A stretch of DNA of 36,163 nt, from assembly GCA_902535885.1 (NCBI GenBank), contig CACAVG010000004.1:1-36163 (forward strand). The letters run 5' to 3'. This document shows, piece after piece, positions 27,224 through 33,930 of the stretch. The stretch comes from an uncultured Alphaproteobacteria bacterium (GTDB taxonomy: Bacteria; Pseudomonadota; Alphaproteobacteria; HIMB59; GCA-002718135). Positions within the stretch are counted from its first letter, which is position 1. Every line of letters begins with the position of its first letter. Made by a program: the position numbers and the translations under genes. A model generated the notes under the pieces. The model ran no database searches and was not told the DNA's origin. It worked only from the letters and a program-made list of their open reading frames with translations.

Positions 27224-29200
27224 TTAATTACTCCAATAATTATTATTTTTATTAATTCGTTTTGAAATAATATTTATTTTTTCTTCAGCAGAAAAAAATT
27301 CAAGATAATCTACGAACTGTTTCTTTTTTTTGATTAAGCTACTTGCATTGATAAGTAGTTTATTTTTTTTCTTTTTAATTGCTTCTTGTATTACAAAAGA
27401 CTCTTTTGAAGGGTCAATTTTTTCCAGTATGAAGAATGCTGAAGTAAAATCTTCTTTTTTAAGTAGGTGCTTAAATATCTTTTGTAAAAAGTCATATTTG
27501 TATTCTTCAGTATTTATAGAAGTCTTGTTTTTATCTTCAGGAATATATTTTTCAACATACCAATTAGCAATCTTAATTGACTCTGAAAACATATCGTTCA
27601 CAAGTAAATGGTCAAGAAAATCTTCAATCTCGGAAATTTGCCAACTAAATACAGAACTAGTTGTTTCTTTATTTACAAAATCATCAACAAAAGTTGTAAC
27701 TTGTTTTTTGTATTCATTATCTAAATATGACTTTGATGAATAAATTAATAAATCAACAGCTAGTCTAGTGTCATAAACAACAACATCATCTTTATGTTTG
27801 AAAAAAGACTTTTCAAAAATAGGTTCAGAACTTTTTACTTCATTCCACTTATCTATAACTTGAATTGTAAAATTTTTATCATGATTTATTACTGATGCCT
27901 CTGCCAATCTAGATAATAAATAATTTTTAACACCATCTCTCATTGTTGTATTAGCTATCAAATCATTAGCTTCAGAAAATAGTTCAACATTTATAAGAAA
28001 TAAAATAATATTTTTTGCTTCTACCTCGTTCATTACTTTATTATTCAAATTAGAATTCACTACCCAGGTTTTGGCTAGAATTTTTGCAAGTTCATTTTCT
28101 TTATATCTTAAGGCATAATTTGCTAAACTAAGATAAAGATTATCAATTTTTTCACTTTCAGTTTCTCCTTTTGCAAACTTATTTGCTTGATTAAATATAA
28201 CTTTATTTATCTCCTCTAATGCCCCCTTTTTATGCTCATCTGATAATTCTTTAAAATCTTTAATTAAGTTATCTACTATGATTCCAAGTTCAATTGTATC
28301 TACATCAACATTTGTTAGCTGAGAAACTTCATTAATTATTTTGGGATACCACTTGTAAATATCTTGCAAAGATTGTTTATCTATTTTTTCCAATAAAAAA
28401 TATTTACGGAAATAACTTTTCGCTAAATCTAGTTCATTTTCCTTAATAAAAAAAACTAAGATATCAGTAATGTTAAATTCAAATTCACTCTTATTCATTC
28501 TAGATGTAAATTCATTACCTTTTTCAAGATATTGTTTTAAACAATCAATATTTTTAAGACTAAAACATACGCTAATTAACCATTCGTGATTTGGTCTAAT
28601 TTCATCTACGCTCAATTTAAAAAAACGATTAGTCAAATCATCAAAAATAATTTCAGATGAAAGAGAATTTTTTTCAATTAATATTTCTAATATTTGAGCA
28701 TTGTATGAAAGTAAATCAGAAGTAGAATAAAGTGTATCATTTGTAAACAAATCTTCATGTTCTTTGAGCAAGAACAACATCTTGACTTCATTTTTATCTT
28801 TTTTAGAAAAATAGAAAAGATTTACAATTGCACTTTTTTTTGAGTAATTTTCAAGTTTTAATGCATAATCATAAGCACTATCAAATCCATATGTGTAATA
28901 CAAATATGCTATAAAAGAATCTTGAATATACGAATTGTTAATAAATTCATTATTTAAATCTTGTTCATTATAGTTATCTTTCATCACTTCATAAATATAC
29001 AATGCTTTCGCTTTAAATCCGTGTTCACTTAATCCTTTAATAACATCTGATAGATAAAACCATTCTATTTTATCTAGATTACTAACCTTCGGAATGGTTT
29101 CTATTAATTTATCTGCGTAAAAAATAGTGTCTTCATGTAGTTTCTCTTTTGCAAAAGCCAAATTAGAAAATAAAAAAAATATTAACACAATTTTTTTCAT
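27224..29200 (-). CDS. Exported alpha-helical repeat (TPR/solenoid-like) protein, coupled to the integrase
   Basis: A 658-residue protein with a clean signal peptide (MKKIVLIFFLFSNLAFA, cleavage near residue 17). It is followed by an almost entirely helical chain resembling a TPR-like solenoid: repeated pairs such as YLSDVIKGLSEHGFKAKALYIYEVMKD and NLYLSLANYALRYKENELAKILAKTWV. No catalytic motif is visible. Its ATG overlaps the integrase stop (ATGA, 29197-29200), so it is translated from the integrase transcript. It is the largest gene of element 1. I do not recognise a family; a scaffold or binding role in the periplasm or on the surface is inferred from the fold only. Confidence 0.6.
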   Translation of the reverse strand: MKKIVLIFFLFSNLAFAKEKLHEDTIFYADKLIETIPKVSNLDKIEWFYLSDVIKGLSEHGFKAKALYIYEVMKDNYNEQDLNNEFINNSYIQDSFIAYLYYTYGFDSAYDYALKLENYSKKSAIVNLFYFSKKDKNEVKMLFLLKEHEDLFTNDTLYSTSDLLSYNAQILEILIEKNSLSSEIIFDDLTNRFFKLSVDEIRPNHEWLISVCFSLKNIDCLKQYLEKGNEFTSRMNKSEFEFNITDILVFFIKENELDLAKSYFRKYFLLEKIDKQSLQDIYKWYPKIINEVSQLTNVDVDTIELGIIVDNLIKDFKELSDEHKKGALEEINKVIFNQANKFAKGETESEKIDNLYLSLANYALRYKENELAKILAKTWVVNSNLNNKVMNEVEAKNIILFLINVELFSEANDLIANTTMRDGVKNYLLSRLAEASVINHDKNFTIQVIDKWNEVKSSEPIFEKSFFKHKDDVVVYDTRLAVDLLIYSSKSYLDNEYKKQVTTFVDDFVNKETTSSVFSWQISEIEDFLDHLLVNDMFSESIKIANWYVEKYIPEDKNKTSINTEEYKYDFLQKIFKHLLKKEDFTSAFFILEKIDPSKESFVIQEAIKKKKNKLLINASSLIKKKKQFVDYLEFFSAEEKINIISKRINKNNNYWSN

Positions 29201-30141
29201 AGCTTTTTTAATATATCCTCTGCTTTTAAATGAGTATATCTAAAAAGCATTCTTACATCTTTATGTCCAGAAATTAAGGCTACTTCAGGAATACTTAACC
29301 CTTTTTCAAAGAACCGTGAGATAGCTTCATGGCGTAAATCATGGAAGTGTAAATCTTTAATGCTAGCTTTATTTTTTAATCTTTCCCAAGCTAATCTAAC
29401 TGCATTTGCAGACATTGAAAAAGGAAGTTTTGATTTATGCAAAACATATTTAGCTCTTTCAGTCAGAGGAATTAATCTTTGATGACCGTTCTTTGTTATA
29501 GGTACTAATAGTGTGTTAGCTTTGATGTGTTCTTTTTTTATATTTAAAATTTCACCACGTCTCATGCCAGTTTCAATTGCTATCTCAATTATATTTCTAA
29601 GAGTGTTCTGAGAATAGTTTCCTTTAACTAAATAATTATATTCATATTCAGTTAATCTTCTTTCCCTTTTTTGAAAAACTTTTGGTTTAGTTAAATTGTT
29701 ACAAGGATTATTAATTTCATAACCCCATTCTCTTTTTAAAATATTAAAGAAATGTCTAATTAAATTTAGTTCTCTTAGAAATGTTGATGCTTTAACCTTT
29801 TCTAATCTTAAATCTCTATATTCAGATAAGTGTTTAGTTGTAATCTGATTTACAGGTAAGTTAGAAAAAGAAGTTTTTAAGAAATTATTAAAACAATACT
29901 TCTCAAATTCATAACCTCTTTTTTTTATTGAAATATTATTAATATATTTTTCAATTAGTTTTCTTGTTACTGGAAATTTTTGTGGTCTATATTTTATAGC
30001 ACATCTTTGAAGTTCTATCTCTTTCTCTCTTCCCCATTGCAATGCATCTTTTTTATTAATAAATGTTTTACTTGTAGCTCCACAATTTTTTATTCTTATT
30101 TGGATTTGCCATTTATTATTTCTTTTTCGTAGTGTTGCCAT
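29197..30141 (-). CDS. Tyrosine recombinase/integrase of element 1
   Basis: A 314-residue integrase. The N-terminus (1-45, MATLRKRNNKWQIQIRIK...FINKKDALQWGREKE) is an AP2-like arm-site-binding domain. A SAM-like core-binding domain follows (about 60-145). The catalytic domain has the full set: Arg194 in TGMRRGE, Lys217 in TKNG, His267 and Arg270 in HDLRH, His293 in SGHKD, and nucleophile Tyr302 in FRYTH. It should integrate and excise the element at the 3' end of tRNA-Gly. It starts 62 bases from the right tRNA copy, reads away from it, and has a TTGTGAC pair just upstream of its start. The stop overlaps the next gene. Confidence 0.95.
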   Translation of the reverse strand: MATLRKRNNKWQIQIRIKNCGATSKTFINKKDALQWGREKEIELQRCAIKYRPQKFPVTRKLIEKYINNISIKKRGYEFEKYCFNNFLKTSFSNLPVNQITTKHLSEYRDLRLEKVKASTFLRELNLIRHFFNILKREWGYEINNPCNNLTKPKVFQKRERRLTEYEYNYLVKGNYSQNTLRNIIEIAIETGMRRGEILNIKKEHIKANTLLVPITKNGHQRLIPLTERAKYVLHKSKLPFSMSANAVRLAWERLKNKASIKDLHFHDLRHEAISRFFEKGLSIPEVALISGHKDVRMLFRYTHLKAEDILKKL

Positions 30142-30152
30142 TTGATATCTCC

Positions 30153-30170
30153 TTGTGACACAGTTGTGAC
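30153..30170 (+). repeat. Paired TTGTGAC direct repeats, right end of element 1
   Basis: TTGTGAC at 30153-30159 and 30164-30170, 11 bases apart, matching the pair at the left end in sequence, spacing and orientation. It lies 12 bases upstream of the integrase start codon and 34 bases from the right tRNA copy, so binding here could both assemble recombination complexes and repress the integrase promoter. Confidence 0.6.
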
Positions 30171-30202
30171 AAAGAGAATGTTATTGAGAAAAATGCCCGT
30201 AA

Positions 30203-30277
30203 AGGGGCGTAGCTCAGGGGTAGAGCGCAACCTTGCCAAGGTTGAAGTCGAGGGTTCGAATCCCTTCGCCCGCTCCA
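30203..30277 (+). repeat. Second tRNA-Gly copy: attachment site with defective acceptor stem
   Basis: Bases 30205-30277 equal positions 3-75 of the tRNA-Gly at 23696, including anticodon GCC and CCA. Positions 1-2 are AG instead of GC, giving A-C and G-G mismatches at the end of the acceptor stem, so this copy is probably not a working tRNA. It marks the right junction of element 1 and the left junction of element 2. No promoter like that of the first copy precedes it. Confidence 0.85.
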
Positions 30278-30299
30278 AATATTGAGCGGGTTAGATTTA

Positions 30300-30321
30300 A
30301 ACGCTCCACTTACGATCCAAT
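30300..30321 (+). repeat. 22-base boundary repeat, left copy
   Basis: AACGCTCCACTTACGATCCAAT, 22 bases after the CCA of the second tRNA copy. The right copy at 33844-33865 differs at two positions. Presence inside both ends of element 2 suggests a recombinase arm or leftover of an earlier integration. Confidence 0.5.
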
Positions 30322-30353
30322 AGAGCCAAGCTTTTCCTAGAAAGAGAGAAATT

Positions 30354-30602
30354 ATGGCTACTATTCAAAAGCGTAAATATTTAAATAAAACTAGTTACCA
30401 AGTTCGTATAAGGCGATTAGGCATAAAGACAATAACCAAATCTTTCCTCACGAGAACCGAAGCCAAAAGGTGGTCTAGGTCCATGGAAACAAAATTAGAT
30501 AAAGGCGATTACTCGGATTATTCAACAGCTTCCAAAGTAACATTGGGCGATCTTTTTAAACGTTATATTTTTCCAAAATATTCTGCACAATATCGCTGTT
30601 GA
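30354..30602 (+). pseudogene. Truncated tyrosine recombinase of element 2
   Basis: An 82-codon frame whose first ~70 residues match an integrase N-terminus: MATIQKRKYLNKTSYQVRIRRLG, TKSFLTRTEAKRWSRSMETKLDKGDYSDY, VTLGDLFKRYI. This is the arm-binding domain and the start of the core-binding domain. After about base 30563 the sequence becomes the 3' end of an unrelated leftward gene and the frame stops. All catalytic residues are absent. It lies 76 bases after the tRNA copy, the usual place for an integrase of a tRNA-targeting element, and is a different lineage from the intact integrase on the other side of that copy. Confidence 0.85.
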
Positions 30603-30769
30603 ACTGCTACTTGTTTGTCAGACATTCCAGGTTTCATAGTCCTTTCTCCAACACACTCATGAAAACTATCATAAGTGAAGAAGTTTTTATAAATTAAATA
30701 ACCAATAATTATCAAAATTACAGAAAATATAATAAGTCCTATCAGTCTAGTCTTTTCATCTTTATTCAT
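30563..30769 (-). CDS. Small single-pass membrane protein
   Basis: A 68-residue protein with one transmembrane helix (about 8-28). The short C-terminal domain follows the pattern Cys...Met-Lys-Pro-Gly-Met-Ser...Ala...Cys...Phe (CVGERTMKPGMSDKQVAVQQRYC). Such small membrane proteins with two Cys bracketing a helical turn are familiar as uncharacterised marine proteobacterial products. Its last codons overlap the tail of the truncated integrase frame, showing the deletion fused integrase DNA directly to this gene's end. Function unknown. Confidence 0.55.
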   Translation of the reverse strand: MNKDEKTRLIGLIIFSVILIIIGYLIYKNFFTYDSFHECVGERTMKPGMSDKQVAVQQRYCAEYFGKI

Positions 30770-30778
30770 TAAAATATC

Positions 30779-31147
30779 CTACAAACAAATATCTTTAATA
30801 GAGACAAAAAATAATACGCCCATTGGCTCACTCCATCTTTCAGGGTTATTTGTTAGGTATTTTTCTACAATAGCACGCAACTGTTTATTATTTTCTATTT
30901 TATCCATTAAGCATTTTTTAAGTTCACTAATATCTGAAAGAGCTTCATCAGAGGTACCAATATTTAAATATAACCTTGAAGAGAGTAAACCATCAGCTAC
31001 CCCAATTAAATAATTAGATTTTTCTATATTTGTTAATTTTAAATAATCATTACCTGATAAATAACCCTCATAAACTAATCTTGTTTGGGAATAAGAATAG
31101 TTTGTTAACATTAAAAAAATACTAGTTAATAATAAAAAACATCTCAT
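30779..31147 (-). CDS. Exported protein, possibly Rap1a/Tai immunity-like
   Basis: A 122-residue protein with a signal peptide (residues 1-20, SYS|QT). The mature helical domain contains YLIGVADGLLSSRLYLN, a Cys in LKKCLMDKIENN, AIVEKYLTNNPERW and a terminal Cys in IKDICL. The layout (glycine helix, C..P-like helix, V-x-x-Y-L-x-x-x-P, final Cys) resembles Rap1a/Tai immunity proteins that protect periplasmic targets from type VI amidase effectors; similar folds occur in proteins with no such role. No effector is nearby. Its start is preceded by the shared 26-base leader (31158-31183). Confidence 0.5.
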   Translation of the reverse strand: MRCFLLLTSIFLMLTNYSYSQTRLVYEGYLSGNDYLKLTNIEKSNYLIGVADGLLSSRLYLNIGTSDEALSDISELKKCLMDKIENNKQLRAIVEKYLTNNPERWSEPMGVLFFVSIKDICL

Positions 31148-31157
31148 ACTTTACTCT

Positions 31158-31183
31158 ACCACCAACTAAGAAGATTGTTAAGA
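31158..31183 (-). promoter_or_regulatory. Shared 26-base leader, copy 1
   Basis: Leftward sequence CTTAACAATC-N6-GTTGGTGGTA, ending 10 bases before the ATG of the gene ending at 30779. The same layout precedes the starts at 32937 and 34707. It sits where a ribosome binding site or mRNA leader would be; GGTGGTA is a possible weak Shine-Dalgarno. Confidence 0.6.
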
Positions 31184-31216
31184 TCTTCAGACGTCAAATA
31201 TTTAATATAATATAAG

Positions 31217-31723
31217 CTACAAAATATAACTGTAATCATTCTCTCCTTTAAAAAAGCACTGACCTAAGTCAGTTTTATTATCGTAATAATAAACAAATAA
31301 ACCACCATGTATCTTGCTAATAACTAAATTAACAAAGTCAGTTTCATTAATAGTATTTTTATTACTTTCTATTGAAGTTTTGATTTCCAACCATTCAGTT
31401 TTTAAACTTTCTGGTATTTCATAGTATTCAATAGTTTGTATAAATTTATCAAGATTAAAACGAATATTTAAATGAAGCATATTCCTAGATTCATTTTTGA
31501 CATCACCAATTAATATTTTTGTAACGTCCCATCCAAGATTTTCAAAATAGGAAAAAAAATGATCATCAAATTTCCTATTAAAATATATTTTATCAATTTT
31601 ATTATTATCAAAATTTACATCGAGGTAAATTCTCTCTTTAGGAGTATCTTTTAGTAGGCATTCTATTGTCATAGCGTTAACAGAAAAATTACATACTAGG
31701 ATAAATATGATTAAGTATTTCAT
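31217..31723 (-). CDS. Exported protein of unknown function
   Basis: A 168-residue protein with a signal peptide (MKYLIIFILVCNFSVNA, cleavage near 17). The mature part starts with MTIECLLKD and contains strands and helices (KIDKIYFNRKFDDHFFSYFENLGWDV, LHLNIRFNLDKFIQTIEYYEI, GGLFVYYYDNKTDLGQCFF). It has Cys near both ends that could pair. No family recognised, though the plan (signal, early Cys, beta-rich domain, late Cys) recurs in other genes of this element. The start overlaps the stop of the preceding small gene (ATGA), with a strong AGGAGG, so the two are coupled. Confidence 0.6.
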   Translation of the reverse strand: MKYLIIFILVCNFSVNAMTIECLLKDTPKERIYLDVNFDNNKIDKIYFNRKFDDHFFSYFENLGWDVTKILIGDVKNESRNMLHLNIRFNLDKFIQTIEYYEIPESLKTEWLEIKTSIESNKNTINETDFVNLVISKIHGGLFVYYYDNKTDLGQCFFKGENDYSYIL

Positions 31724-31914
31724 TTATCCTCCTTGTTTTTTCTTCGAAGTTCACGAGTTACAACTAGTTTTGGTTTCTTGAAATCTTTTTTCTCTCTATC
31801 CCATTCAAAATATGGGCCAACGTGAATAGTCATAGACGGTTTAGAAAGATCTAGACCACTTTCTTTTTTTACAATTTTGATAAACTCTTCAGAACTAACT
31901 TTTTTAAGAGGCAT
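31720..31914 (-). CDS. Small charged cytoplasmic protein
   Basis: A 64-residue, Lys/Glu-rich protein with no signal or membrane segment: MPLKKVSSEEFIKIVKKESGLDLSKPSMTIHVGPY, then basic KKPKLVVTRELRRKNKEDK. A good Shine-Dalgarno AAGGAG lies 5 bases before the ATG, and the stop overlaps the next gene (ATGA), supporting real expression. Could bind nucleic acid or a partner protein; no family recognised. Confidence 0.55.
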   Translation of the reverse strand: MPLKKVSSEEFIKIVKKESGLDLSKPSMTIHVGPYFEWDREKKDFKKPKLVVTRELRRKNKEDK

Positions 31915-32002
31915 TTTAACTCCTTTAGCGTTTTATTTATTGTCCCAGCAATTAGAGTATCTAAATTAGGACAATTAATTCATAACATTTTTTTATAGAA
32001 AT

Positions 32003-32548
32003 TTAAAACTTATTATTTTTAATTTCACAATTCCAATCTAGACTTAGGCCAGAGAATTCTTCATCAAAAAATTCATTGAATCTCTCAGAATAAACAGAGA
32101 TATTCCCATTAGATCTATTTATTGAAACATGAATATCAGACTCACCATAATTTGTTCTGTGAGGCCATGCTCGAAATAATAAACTCCCATTTGTTTCCTT
32201 TATTAAAGGAATAGGCTCATCATTAAATTGAACTGTTAAACTTTTATATTGTCCAAAGATATTTTTATTTATCTCAAAGTAAGCAGCTCTATCTTCTATT
32301 TTCAAATCAGAAGAAGATATTGTTTTTTTAAAATCTCTATAATCTTGCCAAAAAATCCTTTCAAAAGAATATTTTAATTCCTCAAATTCGTTTTTTTTAT
32401 TTTGATTAAATTTTTCTGAATCTAAAAAATCACTTACTTGAAACTTAAAGTAAGTCCACGATTGTTTATCAACTTCGCACAAAAGTCTTTCAACTGAAAA
32501 TGCGCTTGTACAAAAAAATAAAATTATAAGGGTTGTAAAAATTTTCAT
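32003..32548 (-). CDS. Exported protein of unknown function
   Basis: A 181-residue protein with a signal peptide (MKIFTTLIILFFCTSAFS, cleavage near 18). The mature part begins VERLLCEVDKQSW and ends LDWNCEIKNN, giving one Cys near each end. Middle segments alternate charged helices (NKKNEFEELKYSFERIFWQDYRDFKKT) and strands (SLLFRAWPHRTNY, DIHVSINRSNGNISVYSERF). No family recognised. It overlaps the upstream membrane protein gene by 4 bases, so the pair is co-translated from the leader at 32947-32972. Confidence 0.58.
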   Translation of the reverse strand: MKIFTTLIILFFCTSAFSVERLLCEVDKQSWTYFKFQVSDFLDSEKFNQNKKNEFEELKYSFERIFWQDYRDFKKTISSSDLKIEDRAAYFEINKNIFGQYKSLTVQFNDEPIPLIKETNGSLLFRAWPHRTNYGESDIHVSINRSNGNISVYSERFNEFFDEEFSGLSLDWNCEIKNNKF

Positions 32549-32937
32549 TTTAACTTCTCATTAATTTCATTTAATTTTTCTAAAATTTTTTCTTGTGCCT
32601 CAGCTTTTGTTTGATAATTATAGTTTATTAATCGATAGAGATTGCCTAAAATAGTAAGTCCTCCCAATATTACTATTATAACATCTCCACTCAATCCAAT
32701 TGCAAAAAGAAATATAAAAACAATATACAAACGTATTAAATCATCTTTGATAGATCCATTTTCTTTAAGAAAAAATTTAGTAATTAAAAACCCAATAAAA
32801 ATTAGAACTGGGACAAGAATTATTACTCTTAATAAAACAAAATAGTAAAGGGCATCAATCAATCTATAAGCGAACTCCAGTTTTTCACTAAGTTCCAAAC
32901 TGTAAATAAAGCTTAAAGCACTGTCTAGAAATTCCAT
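32545..32937 (-). CDS. Membrane protein of unknown function
   Basis: 130 residues from the ATG at 32937. An upstream in-frame TTG lies inside the shared leader and is less likely the start. Three or so hydrophobic segments (about 22-32 into 37-57 VIILVPVLIFIGFLITKFF, and 70-100 LYIVFIFLFAIGLSGDVIIVILGGLTIL) are followed by a short charged helix (KAEAQEKILEKLNEINEKLK) that may form a coiled coil. No family recognised. It is the first gene of a leftward pair with an exported protein. Confidence 0.55.
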   Translation of the reverse strand: MEFLDSALSFIYSLELSEKLEFAYRLIDALYYFVLLRVIILVPVLIFIGFLITKFFLKENGSIKDDLIRLYIVFIFLFAIGLSGDVIIVILGGLTILGNLYRLINYNYQTKAEAQEKILEKLNEINEKLK

Positions 32938-32946
32938 TATTAATAC

Positions 32947-32972
32947 TACCACCAACCGTAGAGATTGTTAAG
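32947..32972 (-). promoter_or_regulatory. Shared 26-base leader, copy 2
   Basis: CTTAACAATC-N6-GTTGGTGGTA read leftward, ending 9 bases before the ATG at 32937. Homology with copy 1 extends further upstream (TATTTAAT and GTCAAA tracts). It lies in the divergent spacer shared with the rightward gene starting at 33012. Confidence 0.6.
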
Positions 32973-33011
32973 TATTCTGGTCAAAAGTATTTAATTTGGT
33001 ATATTCAAAAT

Positions 33012-33272
33012 ATGGATTTCTTGCAATTCAAAGATCTAATTCAACAAACAGGTTATTTAATATTAACTTTGATAATAGCTGCTTCTGTAATTAGCTCACT
33101 TCAAACTATATCAATCCGAATAAATAAAAATGAAATTTCATCTATTGGATTTTTTCTCACCCTTTTTGGTTACACAGTTTTATACGTGATTTTCATTACA
33201 TTTCTAATAGCGTTATTAGCAACTCTTTATAATTTCCTTTTAGATTTTGTAGGACAAGGACCATTTTTTTAG
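33012..33272 (+). CDS. Small membrane protein
   Basis: An 86-residue protein with two long hydrophobic segments (about 13-32 and 44-74) separated by SIRINKNEISSIG. No recognised family. The stop shares one base with the GTG start of the following exported protein, so the two are a rightward pair opposite the leftward membrane/exported pair. Function unknown. Confidence 0.5.
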   Translation: MDFLQFKDLIQQTGYLILTLIIAASVISSLQTISIRINKNEISSIGFFLTLFGYTVLYVIFITFLIALLATLYNFLLDFVGQGPFF

Positions 33273-33595
33273 TGAATAAAGTTTTTTTTATAATCTTATT
33301 ATTTTTTTCAACGAGTGTTTTTGCTGAAACATATATTTGCGGATTTGAAAGTGACGGAGAAACTAAAACACAAAAATTTGAAAGATTTGGATTTGATTAT
33401 TTTAAAAAAGAAAATGGATCATTAGAAAATATTATTTTTGAAAACGAGCTTTTTATTCATATTCATACTATTGTCGAACCAGGTACATGGGCAGTACTTA
33501 GGATAATTGACAAAAGAAATAATAAATATACTCAATCACTTGTTGGTAATGATCTACCACCAAATAAGATCACAGGAATTTGTGTTAAAAATTAA
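33272..33595 (+). CDS. Small exported protein
   Basis: A 107-residue protein from a GTG start with a signal peptide (hydrophobic residues 4-16, VFA|ET). The mature part opens ETYICGFESDGETKTQKFERFG, has strands (FIHIHTIVEPGTWAVLRIIDKRNNKY) and ends with GICVKN, so one Cys lies near each terminus. This plan resembles the other exported proteins of element 2. No family function known to me. It is coupled to the preceding membrane protein gene. Confidence 0.55.
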   Translation: MNKVFFIILLFFSTSVFAETYICGFESDGETKTQKFERFGFDYFKKENGSLENIIFENELFIHIHTIVEPGTWAVLRIIDKRNNKYTQSLVGNDLPPNKITGICVKN

Positions 33596-33824
33596 TTGAA
33601 TAGAGTTCATACCAATAACTAGAAAAGACCACATACTTAAATAATACTTAAGGGCAGTCGAACCACACTACCACAGTTAAAACTCCATTTTTACGTTCTT
33701 ACGTAAATCGCAAACGTAAATATTTAATTTATTTATTAGATTTACGAAAAGAACTGTGGTCTGTGGTGAACTGTCAAAAAACTCAAGTAATCATTGAAAA
33801 ATTAGACCCACAGTAATTTTTTTT

Positions 33825-33842
33825 AACTGTGGTAACTGTGGT
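33825..33842 (+). repeat. Tandem AACTGTGGT repeat
   Basis: Two perfect adjacent 9-base units, with further partial copies at 33752-33767 and, inverted, at 33670-33678. They lie about 90 bases before the third tRNA fragment. Possible recombinase arm sites or iterons of element 2, analogous to but different from TTGTGAC in element 1. Confidence 0.55.
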
Positions 33843-33843
33843 G

Positions 33844-33865
33844 AACGCTCCTCTTACGCTCCAAT
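33844..33865 (+). repeat. 22-base boundary repeat, right copy
   Basis: AACGCTCCTCTTACGCTCCAAT, two mismatches from the copy at 30300-30321, starting one base after the AACTGTGGT pair and 65 bases before the third tRNA fragment. Confidence 0.5.
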
Positions 33866-33930
33866 CAAAAAAAGAATTCAATTTTTATGATATAGTTTCT
33901 TTAGGAAAAGGCCGATCTCAATTGTACATG

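Larger units (their letters stand above)
23698..30277. mobile_element. tRNA-Gly-integrated element 1 (~6.5 kb, apparently intact)
   Basis: Bounded by a perfect 73-base direct repeat of tRNA-Gly (23698-23770 and 30205-30277; unit length 6,507). It contains an intact tyrosine recombinase starting 62 bases from the right copy, paired TTGTGAC repeats near both ends, a palm-domain polymerase-like protein and four genes for membrane or exported proteins. No capsid, portal, terminase or conjugation genes are visible, so it is too small to be a complete phage or ICE. It could be a satellite or a cargo-type integrative element. The perfect repeat and intact integrase suggest recent or still possible mobility. 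Confidence 0.85.
33596..33930. other. Non-coding, repeat-rich right end of element 2
   Basis: No credible gene. It contains several CTGTGGT/ACCACAG copies: 33670-33678 on the minus strand, 33752-33767 as two overlapping copies, and a tandem AACTGTGGT pair at 33825-33842. An inverted repeat GTTCTTACGTAAATC (33695-33709)/GATTTACGAAAAGAAC (33739-33754) encloses an A+T-rich spacer. The right copy of the 22-base boundary repeat follows. This looks like a protein-binding block (attachment arms or a small origin). Confidence 0.55.

Noticed and set aside
30203-30277. Second functional tRNA-Gly gene
   Set aside because: Pairs 1-72 and 2-71 of the acceptor stem are broken and no promoter like that of the first copy precedes it.
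30096-30278. Minus-strand frame of 60 codons across the second tRNA copy (GFEPSTSTLARLRSTPELRP)
   Set aside because: This peptide is a known artefact of translating a tRNA-Gly gene backwards; it overlaps the tRNA copy and the integrase start.
33662-33842. CRISPR array
   Set aside because: The CTGTGGT units are 7-9 bases, irregularly spaced and in both orientations; there are no regular spacers and no cas genes.
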